Shown in pieces: positions 1 to 25,200 of a stretch of 64,000 bases of DNA. Each line of letters starts with the position of its first letter. Position 1 is the stretch's first letter. The translations under genes were made by a program, and so were the position numbers. The stretch covers positions 221,926 to 285,925 of the forward strand of contig NZ_AOHO01000043.1 of assembly GCF_000342005.1 (NCBI RefSeq). The letters run 5' to 3'. The notes beneath the pieces are model-generated. The model ran no database searches. It had not been told where the DNA came from and saw only the letters and a program-made list of their open reading frames with translations. This stretch comes from Amycolatopsis decaplanina DSM 44594. Its GTDB lineage: Bacteria > Actinomycetota > Actinomycetes > Mycobacteriales > Pseudonocardiaceae.

Positions 1-2
1 GC

Positions 3-3000
3 GGGCTCACCACCGCCTGGCGCGACGGGGACACCGTGTTCGCCGAGGTCGAACTGCCCGAGGGAACCGAAGTCGACGGCTTCGGCCTGCACCCGGCGCT
101 GCTCGACGCGGCGCTCCATACCTTGGGACTCCTCCCGGGCGAGGGGACCCGCTTGCCGTTCCTGTTCGGCGATGTCACCCTGCACGCCACCGGCGCCACC
201 GCGCTGCGCGTCCGGGTCACGCCGACCGGGCCCGGCACCGTTTCGCTACTGGCCACCGACACGAGCGGCGCCCCGGTCGTCACCCTCGGCACCGTGAACG
301 TCCGGACCGCCGAGGCGCCGAGGCCGCGCGGCACGGACTCGCTGTACGAGCTGACCTGGGCCGAAGTGCCCGCCGAGGGCGCCGCTGTCGAAGACGCCGA
401 GGTCTTCACCGCACCGGACGGCGAACCGCGGGACGCGCTGGCCGCGACGCTGGCCGCGATCCAGGAGTTCTTGGCCGACGGTGGAACGCGCATGGTGATC
501 CGCACCGGCAACACTCCGGCGGGGGCCGCGGTGCGCGGTCTCGCCCGCACCGCGGCTTCGGAACACCCGGACCGGTTCGTCGTCCTCGAAGGGGATGACG
601 TCGGCTTGGCGCTGGCCACCGGTGAACCGCAGGTCCGGATCCGCGACGGCGTCGCGGAAGTCCCGCGGCTCGCCCGAGCCACGGCGGGAGAGCCCGCGAT
701 CTGGGGCGAGGGCACGGTTCTCGTCACCGGCGGCACCGGCGGGGTCGGGGCCGCGATCGCCCGGCACCTCGCGCCGGAGGTCACCAAGCTGATCCTCACC
801 AGCCGCCGCGGCCTCGACGCGCCCGGTGCGGCGGAGCTGGCGGAAGAGCTCGGTGCCGAGGTCGTCGCCTGTGACGTCACCGACCGCGACGCGCTCGCCG
901 CCCTGCTCGACGGCATCGAAGACCTCACGGGGATCGTGCACGCGGCCGGTGTGCTCGACGACGGTGTCGTCACCGAGCTGACCCCGGAGCGCTTCGACAC
1001 CGTGCTGCGGCCCAAGGCCGAGGCGGCGCTCGCGCTCCACGAACTGACCCTCGGCACGCCGCTGACGCAGTTCGTCCTGATCTCCTCGGTTTCCGGGATC
1101 CTCGGCGGCCCGGGGCAGGCCAGTTACGCCGCCGCCAACGCCCTGCTCGACGACCTCGCGCGCCGCCGTCACGCCGAAGGGCTGCCCGCGCGTTCGCTCG
1201 CCTACGGCCTGTGGGCCAACGGCATGGGCGGACAGTCCGATGTGGACCGCTTGGCCCGCGCCGGATTCGGCGCGCTGACCGACGAAGAGGGCCTGGCGCT
1301 GTTCGACGCCGCGCTGGCCGCCTCGACTCCGGTCCCTGTGCCGGTGAAGCTCGATCTGGCGACGCTGCGCACGCTGGCCCGCACGAGCGAGCCCGCGCCC
1401 GCGCTGCGCGGATTGGTGCGGGTGCCGAAGCGACGGGGCGCGGCCAACGCCGCGGCCGCCGCCGGGCTGACCGCGACACTCAGCCGGCTTTCGCCCGCCG
1501 ACCAGCTCTCGCATCTGGTCGACCTGGTCCGGGGGCATGTCGCGGACGTGCTCGGACATGGCACCGCGACGTCGGTCGAGGCCGGCCGCGCGTTCACCGA
1601 ACTCGGCTTCGACTCGCTCACCGCCGTCGAACTGCGCAACCGTCTCGGCGAGGCGACCGGCCTGCGGCTGCCCGCGACGCTGGTGTTCGACCACCCGAAT
1701 CCGGCGGCGCTGGCCACGCACATCCGCGGCGAACTGGCCGGTGACGAGGCAGGTGTGGACGAGGAGCCGATCCGCGTGGCCGAGCCGGACGAGCCCATCG
1801 CGATCGTCGCGATGAGTTGCCGGTTCCCGGGCGGCGTCAGCTCGCCGGAAGACCTGTGGCGCCTGGTCGCCGAGGGAACCGACGCGATCACGCCGTTCCC
1901 GTCCGACCGCGGCTGGGATCTCGACCGGCTGTACCACCCGGACCCCGACCACCCCGGCACCAGCTACGCCCGCGAGGGCGGCTTCCTGCACGACGCCGCC
2001 GACTTCGACGCGGAGTTCTTCGGCATCTCGCCGCGGGAGGCGGTCACAGTCGACCCGCAGCAGCGGTTGCTGCTGGAGACCGCGCAGGAGGCGTTCGAGC
2101 GCGCCGGGATCGACCCGGTGTCGCTGCGCGGAAGCGCCACCGGGGTGTTCGCCGGCGTCATGTACGACGATTACGCCTCGCGCCTGGCCGCCACTCCGGA
2201 GGGGATGGAGGGCCTGCTCGGGACCGGCAGCGCGAGCAGCGTGCTGACCGGCCGGGTCGCCTACACCTTCGGGCTCGAAGGCCCGGCCGTGTCGGTCGAT
2301 ACCGCGTGCTCGTCTTCGCTGGTCGCCTTGCACTGGGCGGCGCAGGCGCTGCGCTCCGGTGAATGCGGGCTGGCGCTGGTCGGCGGCGCGACCGTGATGG
2401 CCAGTCCCAACCCGTTCATCGAGTTCTCCCGTCAGCGCGGCTTGGCCGCTGACGGCCGCTGCAAGCCGTTCGCCGCCGCGGCCGACGGCACCGCCTGGGC
2501 CGAGGGCGCCGGGTTCCTGCTCCTGGAAAGGCTTTCCGACGCGCGCCGCAACGGACGTCACGTGCTGGCGGTCGTGAAGGGCAGCGCGGTCAACCAGGAC
2601 GGCGCGTCCAACGGCATGACCGCGCCCAACGGTCCCTCGCAGCAGCGGGTCATCCGCCGCGCGCTGGCGGCCGCCGGCGTCGAATCGTCCACTGTGGACA
2701 TCGTCGAGGCGCACGGCACCGGCACCGCGCTGGGCGACCCGATCGAGGCGCAAGCGCTGCTGGCGACCTACGGCCAGGACCGCGAAGAACCGCTGTGGCT
2801 CGGCTCGGTGAAGTCCAACATCGGCCACACGCAGGCCGCCGCGGGGCTCGCCGGGATCATCAAGATGGTCGAGGCGATGCGGCACGGCGTCCTGCCCGCG
2901 ACCCTGCACGTCGACGAGCCGTCCCCGCATGTCGACTGGAGCGAGGGCGAGGTCCGGCTGCTCACCGAGGCGCGGCCGTGGCCCGAGGCCGACCGTCCCC

Positions 3001-6000
3001 GCCGCGCGGCGGTCTCGGCGTTCGGCATCAGCGGCACCAACGCGCACGTCATCCTGGAGCAGGTTCCGGAACCCTCGGCGCCTGCGAGGACACCTGCGCC
3101 GCCGTCGCTCCTCCCGTGGGTGCTCAGCGCCCGCACCGAAGACGCGCTGCGGGCCCAGGCCGGACGGCTGCTCGGCACCGTCGGATTCGCCGACCCGGTC
3201 GACATCGGCTACGCGCTGGCGACCACCCGGACGGCGTTCGAACGGCGGGCGGTGCTCACCGGCGACGCCGAAGCGCTGCGCACCGGACTGGCCGCCCTCG
3301 CCGGTGGCCGGACCACCCCGGAGGTCGTCACCGGCCGCGCGGCCGAGGGCAAACTCGCGATGCTGTTCACCGGTCAGGGTTCCCAGCGGCTCGGCATGGG
3401 CCAAGGGCTCTATGCCGACTTCCCGGTGTTCGCGGCGGCTTACGACGAGGTCGCCGCGCTCCTTCCCCTCGATGGCGATCTCGATCGCACCGGCACCGCG
3501 CAACCCGCGATCTTCGCACTGGAAGTGGCGTTGTTCCGGCTCGTGGAGTCGTGGGGGATCCGGCCCGATTTCCTGGCCGGGCACTCGATCGGCGAGATCG
3601 CGGCGGCGCATGTCGCCGGGGTGTTGTCCCTGGCGGACGCGGCCAAGCTCGTCGAGGCGCGTGGCCGGTTGATGGAGGCGCTGCCCGAGGGCGGCGCGAT
3701 GGTCGCGGTGCAGGCGAGTGAGGACGAGGTGCGCGAGCATCTGTCCGGCGAGGTCTGCCTGGCCGCGGTGAACGGGCCGCAGGCGATCGTTCTGTCCGGT
3801 GTGGACGGTCCCGTGCACGCGGTGGCCGAGGCGTTCGCCAAGGAAGGCCGCCGCACCAAGGCCCTGGTCGTCTCGCACGCGTTCCACTCCGCGCTGATGG
3901 AGCCGATGCTGGCGGACTTCGCCGAAGTGGCGGAGAGCCTGAGCTACGCCGAGCCACGGATCCCGATCGTCTCGACAGTGACCCAATCGGCGGATCTGAC
4001 CGACCCGGGGTACTGGGTGCGGCACGTCCGCGAGACCGTGCGGTTCGCCGACGGCGTCCGCGTGCTCGCCGAAGCGGGCGTCACCCGGTTCGCCGAACTG
4101 GGTCCGGACGGCGTGCTCTCCGCGATGGGCCTCGATACCGCGCCCGACGCGGTGTTCGTCCCGCTCCTGCGTAAGGAGCGCGACGAACGGCAGACCGCTG
4201 CCCTCGCGTTCAGCCGGCTAATCGCGTCCGGTACCGACGTCGACTGGACGGCGTTCTTCAACGGCACCGACGCTCGCGCCGTCCCGCTGCCCACGTACGC
4301 CTTCCAGCGCGAGCGGTTCTGGCTGGACCCGCCCGCCGTCGCCGGTGACGCCGCCGGGCTGGGCCTGGCCGCGGCCGGGCACCCGCTGCTCGGGGCGACC
4401 GTGCCGACGGCGGGGGAGGACGGCCTGGTCGGCTACGGCAGGCTGTCCCGCGCGGCGCAGCCGTGGCTGGCCGATCACGCGGTGCTCGGCACCGTGCTGG
4501 TCCCCGGCGCGGCACTGGTCGAGCTCGCCGTCCGGGCGGGCGACGAACTCGGCTGCGCCCGCGTGGCCGAACTGACCCTGGCCGCGCCGATGGTGCTGCC
4601 GGAGTCCGGCGGACTCGCCGTCCAGGTCGCCCTCGGCGCCGCGGACGACGATGGACGGCGTCCGGTGTCGATCCACTCGCGGCTGGCCGACGACCCGTGG
4701 ACCGAGCACGCGACCGGCCTGCTCGCCCCCGGTGACGCGTACCCGGCGGCCAAGGACACCGCGTGGCCGCCCGCGGGGGCGCAGAGCATCGACGTCACCG
4801 AGCTCTACCCGGGTCTCGCCGACGCGGGCCTGCAGTACGGGCCGGTGTTCCGGGGCCTCACCGCGGCTTGGCTCGTGGGTGACGAGGTCTGCGCCGACCT
4901 CGAACTGCCCGCCGCCGCGCACGGCGACGCCGGGAAGTTCGGGCTGCACCCGGCCCTGCTCGACGCCGCGCTGCACGCCATCGGCCTGCTGCCCGGGAAC
5001 GCCGAGACCACCCGCCTGCCGTTCCTCTGGCGGGACGTCGTCCTGCACGCGGCCGGCGCCACCGCCGCCCGGGTCCGGGTCGCCTCCTCCGGAACCGACT
5101 CGGTGCGGCTGGAACTCACCGACGGTGCCGGAGCGCCGGTGCTGACGGTCGGATCGCTGTTGCTGCGCGAGGTCACCGACCTCGGCCCGGCCGCTCCGTC
5201 CACTTCGGACGCACTGTTCCGGCTCGGCTGGGCTCAGGTCACGAACGAGGCCCAGGTTTCGCCGGCGGAGGTGCTCTCGGCGGTACCGGTGGCCGGAGAC
5301 ACCCCGGCTGCCACGCATGCGCTTCTGCGGAGCACGCTGGCGAAGCTGCAGGAATGGCTGGCCGCGGAGAAGGACACCACGCTCGTGGTGCGCACCGAGA
5401 ACGCGGTCGCGGTGTCTGCTTCGGACACTGTCGACCCGGCATCGGCCGCGGTCTGGGGCCTGGTCCGCAGTGCCCAGTCCGAGCATCCCGGCAGGCTGGT
5501 GCTGCTCGACGCGGCCGAGGCCGACGTCGACACCGCGCTGGCCGTGCTGGGCGACGAAACCCAGCTGGCCGTGCGGGACGGCGTCGTCCACGCCACCCGG
5601 TTGCTGACCGCCGCGTCGTCGCCGGATCTCGTGCCGCCGTGGCACGAACCGGCCTGGCGCCTGGACAGCGTCGTCAAGGGCACCCTTGACAGGCTTTCCT
5701 TCGAGCCGTACCCCGATGTGCTCGAACCGTTGCTGCCGCGCGAGGTCCGGATCGCCACCCGGGCGGCCGGGACGAACTTCCGCGACGTGCTCAACGTGCT
5801 CGGCATGTACCCGGGTGACGCCGGGCGGATCGGGTACGAGGCCGCCGGTGTCGTCACCGATGTCGGGTCCGAGGTGACCGACCTCGTCCCGGGCGACCGC
5901 GTGATGGGCCTGGTGCACGGCGGGTTCGGCCCGCTCACCTTCGCCGACCGGGATCTCCTGGCCAAGATGCCCGAAGGCTGGACGTTCGAAGAGGCCGCGT

Positions 6001-7907
6001 CGGTCCCGTTGGTCTTCCTCACCGCTTACTACGCGCTGACCGACCTCGGCGCGCTGAAGAAGGGCGAGTCGGTGCTCATCCACGCCGCCGCCGGTGGTGT
6101 CGGGATGGCCGCCACGCAACTCGCCCGGCACCTCGGTGCCGAGGTGTTCGGCACCGCGAGCGAGGGCAAATGGGACGTCCTGCGCGCGGCAGGGCTGGCC
6201 GACGACCACATCGCGTCGTCGCGGACGCTCGACTTCGAGGAGCGGTTCCGCGAGACCACCGGCGGGAACGGCGTGGACGTCGTCCTCAACGCGCTGACGG
6301 GCGACTTCATCGACGCCTCGATGCGCCTGTTACCGCGCGGTGGGCGGTTCGTGGAAATGGGGAAGACCGACGTCCGTCCGGACGGCGGCGCCGCGGGGCA
6401 CCATCCCGGTGTGACTTACCGGGCGTTCGACGTGATCGACGCGGGCAACCGCCGGATCGCGCAGATGTGGGAGGAGCTGATCGCCTTGTTCGACCAGGGT
6501 GCGCTCACCCCGCTGCCGATCCGCACCTGGGATCTGCGCCGGGCCCCGGAGGCGTTGCGCTTCCTGTCCCAGGCCAAGCACGTCGGCAAGGTCGTGCTGA
6601 CGGTGCCGCGCCGCCCGGAAGGCGGAACGGTGCTCGTCACCGGCGGCACCGGTGGTCTCGGCGCGGTGCTGGCCAAGCACCTGGTCACCCGGCACGACGT
6701 CCGGGATCTGGTGCTCACCAGCCGTCGCGGTCCGGACGCGCCCGGCGCGGCCGAACTGGCGGCGGAACTGACCGGATTGGGCGCGACCGTGCGGATCGAG
6801 GCATGCGACGCCGCCGACCGCGCCGCGCTCGCCGCGGTCCTGGACCGCACGCCGGACCTGACCGGCGTGGTGCACGCGGCCGGCGTCCTCGATGACGGCC
6901 TGCTCACCGCGCTGACCCCCGAGCGGCTGGAGAAGGTACTGCGGCCCAAGGTGGACGCGGCGTGGAACCTGCACGAGCTGACCCGCGGCCACGACCTGAC
7001 GATGTTCGTCCTGTTCTCTTCGGCCGCCGGGGTGCTCGGCGCGCCGGGGCAGGCCAACTACGCGGCGGCGAACACCTTCCTCGACGGGCTGGCGCACCAC
7101 CGCCGCGGCCTCGGGCTGCCCGCGACGTCGCTCGCCTTCGGTCTGTGGGCCGACGGCATGGGCGACTCGGCGGACGCGGACCGGATGGGCCGCGACGGGG
7201 TCGGCAGTTTCGACCCTGCCGAAGGTCTCGAGCTGTTCGACCTGGCCACCGGCCTGGCCGAACCGGTCTCGGTGCCGGTGAAGCTCGACGTCGCCGGGCT
7301 CCGGTCGATGACCGGGCCGGTGCCGCCGCTGCTGCGCGGTCTCGTCCGCGGTTCGGTGCGGCGTGCCGCACCGGTGGACGCGGCGGCGCAGGCCGACGGG
7401 CTCAAGCGACGGCTCGCCGGGCTGTCGCAGGCGGACGCCGAACTGGTGCTGCTCGGCGTGGTGCGCGGCCAGGCCGCGGCGGCGCTCGGGCACGACGGCG
7501 CGGACGCGATCGAGCCGGGCCGGGCGTTCACCGAACTGGGCTTCGACTCGCTGACCGCGGTCGAACTGCGCAACAGCCTCGACGCGGCCACCGGGCTGCG
7601 CCTGCCCGCGACGCTGATCTTCGACTACCCGACCCCGGACGACCTCGCCAAGTTCCTGCAGTCCGAGATAGACGCCGCGGGACCGGCCGCCCCAGCCGCG
7701 GAAACCGGACTGGCGTCGGGGATCGACCGGCTCGCCGCCGATCTGTCCACAGTGGACCTCGAAGCGGTGGGTGCCGGCGAAGTCGAGGCGAAGCTGCGGA
7801 ACCTGGTCTCCCTGTGGCAGGACCGGGTGCGGCCGTCCGGCGGCGACGCGGATCTGGAAGTGGACACCATCGACGACATGTTCGCCCTGCTGGACAACGA
7901 ACTCTGA
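3..7907 (+). CDS. Type I modular polyketide synthase, 5'-truncated by the window (DH-KR-ACP / KS-AT-DH-ER-KR-ACP)
   Basis: The frame is open to the left edge, so the true start is outside. The first residues are the C-terminal half of a DH ([10 protein letters not shown] motif). Next come a KR core at about 711-1260 ([11 protein letters not shown] motif so B-type, Ser/Tyr/Asn present) and an ACP with GFDSL (Ser 1614). The second module has a KS at about 1791-3060 (DTACSSS, Cys 2307; EAHGTGT; NIGHT), an AT at about 3345-4140 (GHSIGE, HAFH, so malonyl-CoA), a DH at about 4377-5190 ([10 protein letters not shown] and [10 protein letters not shown], both intact), an ER at about 5655-6610 (HAAAGGVG), a B-type KR at about 6627-7250 and an ACP (Ser 7548). 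The tail from about 7680 looks like a C-terminal docking region. Predicted work: one reduced/dehydrated step, then a fully saturated two-carbon extension. A TTA codon lies at 6330. Confidence 0.97.
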   Translation, partial: GLTTAWRDGDTVFAEVELPEGTEVDGFGLHPALLDAALHTLGLLPGEGTRLPFLFGDVTLHATGATALRVRVTPTGPGTVSLLATDTSGAPVVTLGTVNVRTAEAPRPRGTDSLYELTWAEVPAEGAAVEDAEVFTAPDGEPRDALAATLAAIQEFLADGGTRMVIRTGNTPAGAAVRGLARTAASEHPDRFVVLEGDDVGLALATGEPQVRIRDGVAEVPRLARATAGEPAIWGEGTVLVTGGTGGVGAAIARHLAPEVTKLILTSRRGLDAPGAAELAEELGAEVVACDVTDRDALAALLDGIEDLTGIVHAAGVLDDGVVTELTPERFDTVLRPKAEAALALHELTLGTPLTQFVLISSVSGILGGPGQASYAAANALLDDLARRRHAEGLPARSLAYGLWANGMGGQSDVDRLARAGFGALTDEEGLALFDAALAASTPVPVPVKLDLATLRTLARTSEPAPALRGLVRVPKRRGAANAAAAAGLTATLSRLSPADQLSHLVDLVRGHVADVLGHGTATSVEAGRAFTELGFDSLTAVELRNRLGEATGLRLPATLVFDHPNPAALATHIRGELAGDEAGVDEEPIRVAEPDEPIAIVAMSCRFPGGVSSPEDLWRLVAEGTDAITPFPSDRGWDLDRLYHPDPDHPGTSYAREGGFLHDAADFDAEFFGISPREAVTVDPQQRLLLETAQEAFERAGIDPVSLRGSATGVFAGVMYDDYASRLAATPEGMEGLLGTGSASSVLTGRVAYTFGLEGPAVSVDTACSSSLVALHWAAQALRSGECGLALVGGATVMASPNPFIEFSRQRGLAADGRCKPFAAAADGTAWAEGAGFLLLERLSDARRNGRHVLAVVKGSAVNQDGASNGMTAPNGPSQQRVIRRALAAAGVESSTVDIVEAHGTGTALGDPIEAQALLATYGQDREEPLWLGSVKSNIGHTQAAAGLAGIIKMVEAMRHGVLPATLHVDEPSPHVDWSEGEVRLLTEARPWPEADRPRRAAVSAFGISGTNAHVILEQVPEPSAPARTPAPPSLLPWVLSARTEDALRAQAGRLLGTVGFADPVDIGYALATTRTAFERRAVLTGDAEALRTGLAALAGGRTTPEVVTGRAAEGKLAMLFTGQGSQRLGMGQGLYADFPVFAAAYDEVAALLPLDGDLDRTGTAQPAIFALEVALFRLVESWGIRPDFLAGHSIGEIAAAHVAGVLSLADAAKLVEARGRLMEALPEGGAMVAVQASEDEVREHLSGEVCLAAVNGPQAIVLSGVDGPVHAVAEAFAKEGRRTKALVVSHAFHSALMEPMLADFAEVAESLSYAEPRIPIVSTVTQSADLTDPGYWVRHVRETVRFADGVRVLAEAGVTRFAELGPDGVLSAMGLDTAPDAVFVPLLRKERDERQTAALAFSRLIASGTDVDWTAFFNGTDARAVPLPTYAFQRERFWLDPPAVAGDAAGLGLAAAGHPLLGATVPTAGEDGLVGYGRLSRAAQPWLADHAVLGTVLVPGAALVELAVRAGDELGCARVAELTLAAPMVLPESGGLAVQVALGAADDDGRRPVSIHSRLADDPWTEHATGLLAPGDAYPAAKDTAWPPAGAQSIDVTELYPGLADAGLQYGPVFRGLTAAWLVGDEVCADLELPAAAHGDAGKFGLHPALLDAALHAIGLLPGNAETTRLPFLWRDVVLHAAGATAARVRVASSGTDSVRLELTDGAGAPVLTVGSLLLREVTDLGPAAPSTSDALFRLGWAQVTNEAQVSPAEVLSAVPVAGDTPAATHALLRSTLAKLQEWLAAEKDTTLVVRTENAVAVSASDTVDPASAAVWGLVRSAQSEHPGRLVLLDAAEADVDTALAVLGDETQLAVRDGVVHATRLLTAASSPDLVPPWHEPAWRLDSVVKGTLDRLSFEPYPDVLEPLLPREVRIATRAAGTNFRDVLNVLGMYPGDAGRIGYEAAGVVTDVGSEVTDLVPGDRVMGLVHGGFGPLTFADRDLLAKMPEGWTFEEAASVPLVFLTAYYALTDLGALKKGESVLIHAAAGGVGMAATQLARHLGAEVFGTASEGKWDVLRAAGLADDHIASSRTLDFEERFRETTGGNGVDVVLNALTGDFIDASMRLLPRGGRFVEMGKTDVRPDGGAAGHHPGVTYRAFDVIDAGNRRIAQMWEELIALFDQGALTPLPIRTWDLRRAPEALRFLSQAKHVGKVVLTVPRRPEGGTVLVTGGTGGLGAVLAKHLVTRHDVRDLVLTSRRGPDAPGAAELAAELTGLGATVRIEACDAADRAALAAVLDRTPDLTGVVHAAGVLDDGLLTALTPERLEKVLRPKVDAAWNLHELTRGHDLTMFVLFSSAAGVLGAPGQANYAAANTFLDGLAHHRRGLGLPATSLAFGLWADGMGDSADADRMGRDGVGSFDPAEGLELFDLATGLAEPVSVPVKLDVAGLRSMTGPVPPLLRGLVRGSVRRAAPVDAAAQADGLKRRLAGLSQADAELVLLGVVRGQAAAALGHDGADAIEPGRAFTELGFDSLTAVELRNSLDAATGLRLPATLIFDYPTPDDLAKFLQSEIDAAGPAAPAAETGLASGIDRLAADLSTVDLEAVGAGEVEAKLRNLVSLWQDRVRPSGGDADLEVDTIDDMFALLDNEL

Positions 7908-7941
7908 CCCCCGGCCCGCCGCCGCGAGGAGGACCACCGTC

Positions 7942-18993
<11,052 letters not shown>

Positions 18994-19203
18994 GACCGCC
19001 CTCCCTCTCATTCAGTGCCGGTCGGCGGAGCTGAGACAACTCCCGGAAAGGTGACCAGACGCGTGAACCCGCATCGGCCGAAGGCCCCGCTATCGCGGTG
19101 GCAGGGCGCCTTTCCCTTGCTCGTGACGTGGATGACCAGGCAGCGCCCTGCCGACGTCGATCGCGGTCGCGGGTTCACCACAGACATCGAGGAGCCGTGA
19201 CCC
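18994..19203 (+). other. 210-bp spacer between two PKS genes
   Basis: No convincing gene is seen here. The spacer is much longer than the 34 bp between the previous two PKS genes. It ends with a purine-rich GAGGAG at 19189-19194 just before the next start, and holds an imperfect inverted repeat near 19087-19100 (CCGC/GCGG). It may hold a secondary promoter or a leader. No promoter boxes can be assigned with confidence. Confidence 0.4.
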
Positions 19204-22200
19204 ATGCCTTCGGAAGAGCAGTACGTCGACTACCTCAAGCGGATGGCGGCCGACCTGCGGGAGAGCCGCCGCGAGCTGGCGGACGCGCGGGAGAAGGAGA
19301 CCGAGCCCATCGCGATCGTCGCGATGAGCTGCCGGTTCCCCGGCGGTGTCCGCACCCCGGAACAGCTGTGGGAGCTGGTCGACGGTGGCGGCGACGCGAT
19401 CTCGCCGTTCCCCGCCGACCGCGGCTGGGACACCGAGGCGATCCACGACCTCGACCCGTCCGTACCCGGCACCAGCTACGTCCGTGAGGGCGGTTTCCTG
19501 CACGACGCCGCGGAGTTCGACAACGAGCTGTTCGGCATCTCGCCGCGCGAGGCCGAGGCGACCGACCCGCAGCAGCGATTGCTGCTGGAGACGGCGTGGG
19601 AGGCCGTCGAGCGGGCCGGGATCGACCCGCTTTCGCTCAAGGGCAGCGCGACCGGCGTGTTCGCCGGGGTCGGGTTCACCGACTACGCCTCGCGGCTGAC
19701 CGCGCTGCCCGAGGAACACGAGGGCTACCTCGGCATCGGTACCTCCGGCAGCGTGGTGTCCGGCCGCGTCTCCTACGCGCTCGGTCTCGAAGGGCCGTCG
19801 GTGTCGATCGACACGGCGTGCTCGTCGTCGCTGGTCGCGGTGCACCTCGCGGCTCGCGCGCTGCGGTCGGGGGAGTGCACGCTCGCGCTGGCAGGCGGTG
19901 TCACGGTGATGGCGACGCCGGGCGCGTTCGTCGAGTTCTCGCGGCAACGAGGGCTCGCGCCGGACGGCCGGTGCAAGCCGTTCGCGGCCGCCGCCGACGG
20001 CACGAACTGGGCCGAGGGCGCCGGGATGCTGGTGCTGGAACGCCTTTCCGACGCGCGGCGCAACGGTCACCCGGTCCTCGCGCTCGTCCGCGGCAGCGCG
20101 GTCAACTCCGACGGCGCCTCCAGCGGCCTGACCGCACCGAACGGCCCGTCGCAGCAACGCGTGATCCGCGCCGCGCTCGCGAACGCCGGAGTCGAGGCGT
20201 CCACCGTGGACGTCGTCGAGGCACACGGCACCGGTACCGCGCTGGGCGACCCGATCGAGGCGCAAGCCCTGCTGGCCACCTACGGCCGCGATCGGGAAAC
20301 GCCGCTGTGGCTGGGTTCGGTGAAGTCCAATATCGGCCACACCCAGGCCGCCGCCGGTCTCGCCGGGATCGTCAAGCTGGTCGAGGCGATGCGGCACGCC
20401 ACGCTTCCCGCGACCCTGCATGTCGACGCGCCGTCCCCGCATGTGGACTGGTCGGCCGGTTCTGTGGAACTGCTCGACAAGGCCCGCCCGTGGACCGCGA
20501 CCGACCGGCCGCGCCGCGCGGGCGTGTCGTCGTTCGGGATCAGCGGGACCAACGCGCACGTCATCCTGGAGCAGCCGTCCGAAGAATCCCCTGAAGACCG
20601 CGAGATCGTCGCTCCGCCGGTGGTTCCGTATGTGCTGTCCGGCGCTTCGCCCGCCGCCGTCCGCGCGCAGGCCGCCGCTCTGCTGTCCACTGTGGACGAA
20701 TCCGGTGCCGAGCCGGTCGACGTCGCGCTCTCGCTGGCCACCACTCGCGCCGGGATGGAACACCGCGCGGTCGTCACCGGTGCCGATCGCGCCGAACTGG
20801 CCACCGGTCTCCGCGCCCTCGCGGGCGGAGAAGCGGGCACGGTCACCGGCAGCGACACCGCCGGACGGCTGGCCGTGCTGTTCACCGGCCAAGGCTCACA
20901 GCGGCTCGGCATGGGCCGCCGTCTCCACGAATGCTTCCCCGCCTTCGCCGAGGCCTTCGACGAGGCCTGCGAGCATCTGCCCGGTGTCCGGGACGTCGTG
21001 TTCGGCACCGACGCCGCGAGCCTCGACCGTACCGAATCCGCCCAACCGGCCCTGTTCGCCTTCGAGGTCGCGCTCTTCCGGCTCGTCACCTCGTGGGGCG
21101 TCACCCCGGACTTCCTCGCCGGGCATTCGGTCGGTGAGATCGCGGCCGCTCACGTCGTCGGCGTGCTTTCCCTGGAGGACGCGGCGAAACTCGTCCAGGC
21201 TCGTGGTCGCCTGATGCAGGCGCTGCCCGAGGGCGGCGCGATGATCGCACTGGAGGCGACCGAGGACGAGGTCCGCCCGTACCTGTCGGCCGACGTCGAC
21301 CTGGCGGCGGTCAACGGTCCGCGCGCGGTCGTCCTGTCCGGTGCCGAGGCGGCGACGACCGCCGTCGCCGAACGCTTCCCGGGTCGCCGCACGACCCGGC
21401 TGTCCGTCTCCCACGCCTTCCACTCGGCGCTGATGGAGCCGATGCTCGCCGAGTTCGCCGCCGTGGCGCGGACCCTGACCTTCCGCGAGCCCACGATTCC
21501 GGTCGTCTCGACGCTGACCGGCGAGATCGCCGTCCGGCTCACCGATCCGGAGTACTGGGCCGAGCACGTCCGCGGCACCGTCCGGTTCGCCGACGCGGTG
21601 GAGACCCTGCACGGTGAAGGCGTCACGACCTTCCTGGAACTCGGCCCGGACGCGGCGCTCACCCCGATGGGCCGCTCGGTCCGTCCCGATGGCGCCGTCT
21701 TCGCCGCGGCCCAGCGCAAGGACCGCGACCAGGCCGCCACGCTCGTCACCGCGCTGGGCCTGATCCACGCGCACGGCGCCCGCGTCGACTGGGCCGCCTA
21801 CCTGGCCGGCAGCGGCGCGCGGATCGTCACGCTGCCGACCTATCCCTTCCAGCGCAAGCGTTTCTGGCTGGAGGATCCGGGTGCGGGTGTGGTCGCCGCC
21901 GAGGACGGCCGGTTCTGGTCGGTCGTCGAGTCCGGCGACGTCGGCCAGTTCGCGGCAGAACTGAAGCTGTCCGACGTCGAAGCGCCGCTCGGCACCGTCC
22001 TGCCCGCGTTGTCGCGCTACCGCCGCGCCCGGTCGCTGTCGGCCGAAGCCGCGTCGCTGGCCTACCACGTGCGCTGGCAGCCCTTCACGCCCGCGACGAC
22101 CACGGCCACCGGACGCTGGCTGCTCGTCATCTCCGCTCAGGCGCACCCGTGGATCGAGACCGCGGCCGAGGTTCTGGCCGGTGCCGAGGTGCGGCGGCTT

Positions 22201-25200
22201 GTCGTCGAGCACCCCGATCGCGTGGAGCTGCCGGACGAGTCCTTCGACGGCATCCTGTCCTTGCTGGCCCTCGACGAGACCGAGACCGACGGACTGTCCT
22301 TCGGCGCCGAAGCCACGATGACACTGGTGCGGGAGCTGACCGCCCGCGATCCCCAAGGTCCACTGTGGACGCTCACCCGCGGTGCGGTCTCGACCGGCGT
22401 CCACGACATGCCGGACTCGCCCGCGCAGGCCCAGTTGTGGGGCTTCGGCCGGGCGGCCGCGCTGGAGAACCCGCAGGCGTGGGGCGGTCTCGTCGACGTC
22501 CCGGCCGAGCCGGGGGAGCGGACCGTGTCTCTTCTGCGTGGCGTCCTCACCGGCCCTCGCGGTGAGGACCAGGTCGCCGTCCGGGCCACCGGCGCCTTCG
22601 GCAGGCGGCTCGCCCACGCCGAACCCGCCGGCACCGAGCGGTCCTGGCAGCCGCGCGGCACCGTGCTCGTCACCGGCGGTACCGGTGGCCTCGGCGGGAT
22701 CGTCGCCCGCTGGCTTGTCGAGCACGGCGCCGAACACGTCGTTCTCGTTTCACGCCAAGGAAAAGACGCTCCCGGCGCCGCCGAACTGGCCGACGATCTC
22801 GGTACGCGCGTCACCATCGCCGCTTGCGACGTCGCAGACAGGGACGCCCTGGCCGCCGTCATCCAGCCGATCCGCGACGACCTCCGCGCGGTCTTCCACC
22901 TCGCCGGCGTACTCGAACTCGGCCTCATCGAGTCGATGGACCGCGCCCGCTACGCCGACGTCCTCCGCCCGAAGGTCGCCGGGACGCGCAACCTCGAAGA
23001 GCTGACCGAGGGACTCGATCTCGACGCCTTCGTCCTGTTCTCCTCGATCGCCGCCTCCATCGGCAACGCGGTCCAAAGTGCCTACGGCGCCGCGAACGCG
23101 TATCTGGAAGCGGTCGCGCAGCGCCGCCGGGCGAACGGCCTCCCCGCGACGTCGATCGCGTGGGGCCGCTGGGGCAAGGTCGGCATGGGGGTCGGCGCGG
23201 ACCTCGACGAACTGCTCAGCGGTCTCGGCGTCCCGGCCATGGCACCGGAGACCGGCCTGGTCGCGCTCGGCCAGGCGCTGAATCGCGACGAGACCGCGCT
23301 GACCGTCGCCGAACTGACCTGGGAGAAGTTCGCGCCGCCGTTCGCCGCCCTGAGGCCGAGTCCGCTGCTCGCCGATCTCCCCGAGGTCGTCGCGATCGCC
23401 GAGGCCGAAGCCGCCCGCGCCGAGGAAGGCGCCGAAGCCGCCGACGCGTGGCGAACCCGCCTCGCCGGACTGCCCGAGGCCGAACGCGAACGCGTGATCA
23501 CCGAACTCGTGCTGACCCATACCGCCGCGGTGCTCGGGCACACCGACGGCGTCCCGGCCGGGCAGCAGTTCACCAAACTGGGCATCGATTCGCTCACCGC
23601 CATCGAGTTGCGCGGCCGGATCAACACCGAGACCGGACTCGCGCTCCCGCCGACGATGGTGTTCGACCACGCCACCCCGGCCGCGCTCGCCGCGCACCTG
23701 CTGGCCGCGCTCACGCCGGTCGAGCGGGAGACGCGGACCGTCGTCACCGGACCGGCCGCCGCGGGCCAGGACGTCGCCGTGGTCGGCCTCTCCTGCCGCT
23801 TCGCCGGCGGCAGCGACACCCCGGAGAAGTTCTGGGAGAACCTGGTCCAGGGCAAGGATCTGGTGCGCGAGGTCCCGCCGGACCGCTGGACCGCCGCCGA
23901 CTACTACGACCCCGACCGCACCGCGCCGGGCAAGGCGTACACGCAGCAAGGCGCGTTCGTCGACGACATCGCGGGCTGGGATGCCGCGTTCTTCGGCCTG
24001 TCGCCCCAGGAGGCGCGGCGGCTCGACCCGACCTTCCGCCTGCTCATGGAACTGGTGTGGGAAGGCATCGAGGACGCCGGGCTCACCGCCGACGAACTGC
24101 GTGGCAGCCGCACCGGCGTGTTCGCCGGGCTGATCGACACCATGCAGTACAGCATGCGGCAGCTCGAAGCCGACGGCATGGACGCGGCCGACGACCCCTA
24201 CTTCGGGCTCGGCAGCTCGCTTTCCGCCGCCGCGGGCCGGATCGCGCATCTGCTCGACCTGCGCGGACCCTGCCTGACCGTCGACACCGCGTGTTCGTCG
24301 GCGCTGAGCGCGGCACATCTGGCCGTGCAGAGCCTCCGCCGCGGTGAGTGCGACATCGCCATCGTCGGCGCGGCCTCGGCGATGATCAACCCGGACGTCT
24401 TCATCCAGTCCTGCAAGATGAGCATGCTGGCCGCCGACGGCCGCACCAAGACCTTCGACGAGAGCGCCGACGGCTATGTCATCGGCGAGGGCGGCGGCGT
24501 CGTCGTGCTCCGTCGCGCGGGTGAGGTCGGCCCGGGCAGGCGGACCCGCGCGGTCATCCGCGGCACCGCGACCAACCAGGACGGCCGCAGCAACGGGCTC
24601 ACCGCGCCCAACCGCGCGGCACAGAACGCGGTCATCCGCGCGGCGCTCGCCGATGCCGGGGTCACCCCCGACGAGATCGGTTACGTCGAGGCACACGGCT
24701 CCGGCACGCAACTCGGCGACGCGATCGAGTTCACCGCGCTCGGCGAGATCTTCGGCGAGCGGAACGCGCCCGAGCCGCTCTACGTCGGCGCGGTCAAGAC
24801 GAACGTCGGCCACACCCTCGCCGCGGCGGGCATGGCCGGGCTGATCAAGACCGTCCTGTCGCTGGAGCACGGCACCCTGCCGGGCAACCTGCACATGAGC
24901 ACGCCGAACTCGGTGGTCACCGTGGACGGCACGGTGCGCCCGGTTCCCGAGGCGCGGCCGTTCCCGGCCAACGCCGACGGGGTGCTGCGCGCGGGCGTCA
25001 GCTCCTTCGGCTGGTCCGGCTCGAACGTCCACTTCGTCCTCGACCAGGCCGCGCCCGCACCGATGCCCGTTCCGGGACCGGAATGGCAGCTGCTCACGGT
25101 TTCCGGGCAGAGCGAGGCCGGGCTGCGCGCCAACGCCGAGGCACTGGCCGGCCACCTGACCGAGGATCTCGAACTCGCCGACGTCGCCTTCACCACCCAG

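Noticed and set aside
246..4025. Long minus-strand open frame opposite the first PKS
   Set aside because: It mirrors the PKS codons (Arg/Gly/Asp-rich, no domain); a normal shadow in very high-GC DNA.
7771..7941. Upstream extension of the second PKS
   Set aside because: It would overlap the end of the first PKS in a shadow frame; the ATG at 7942 has a good ribosome site and begins the docking helix.
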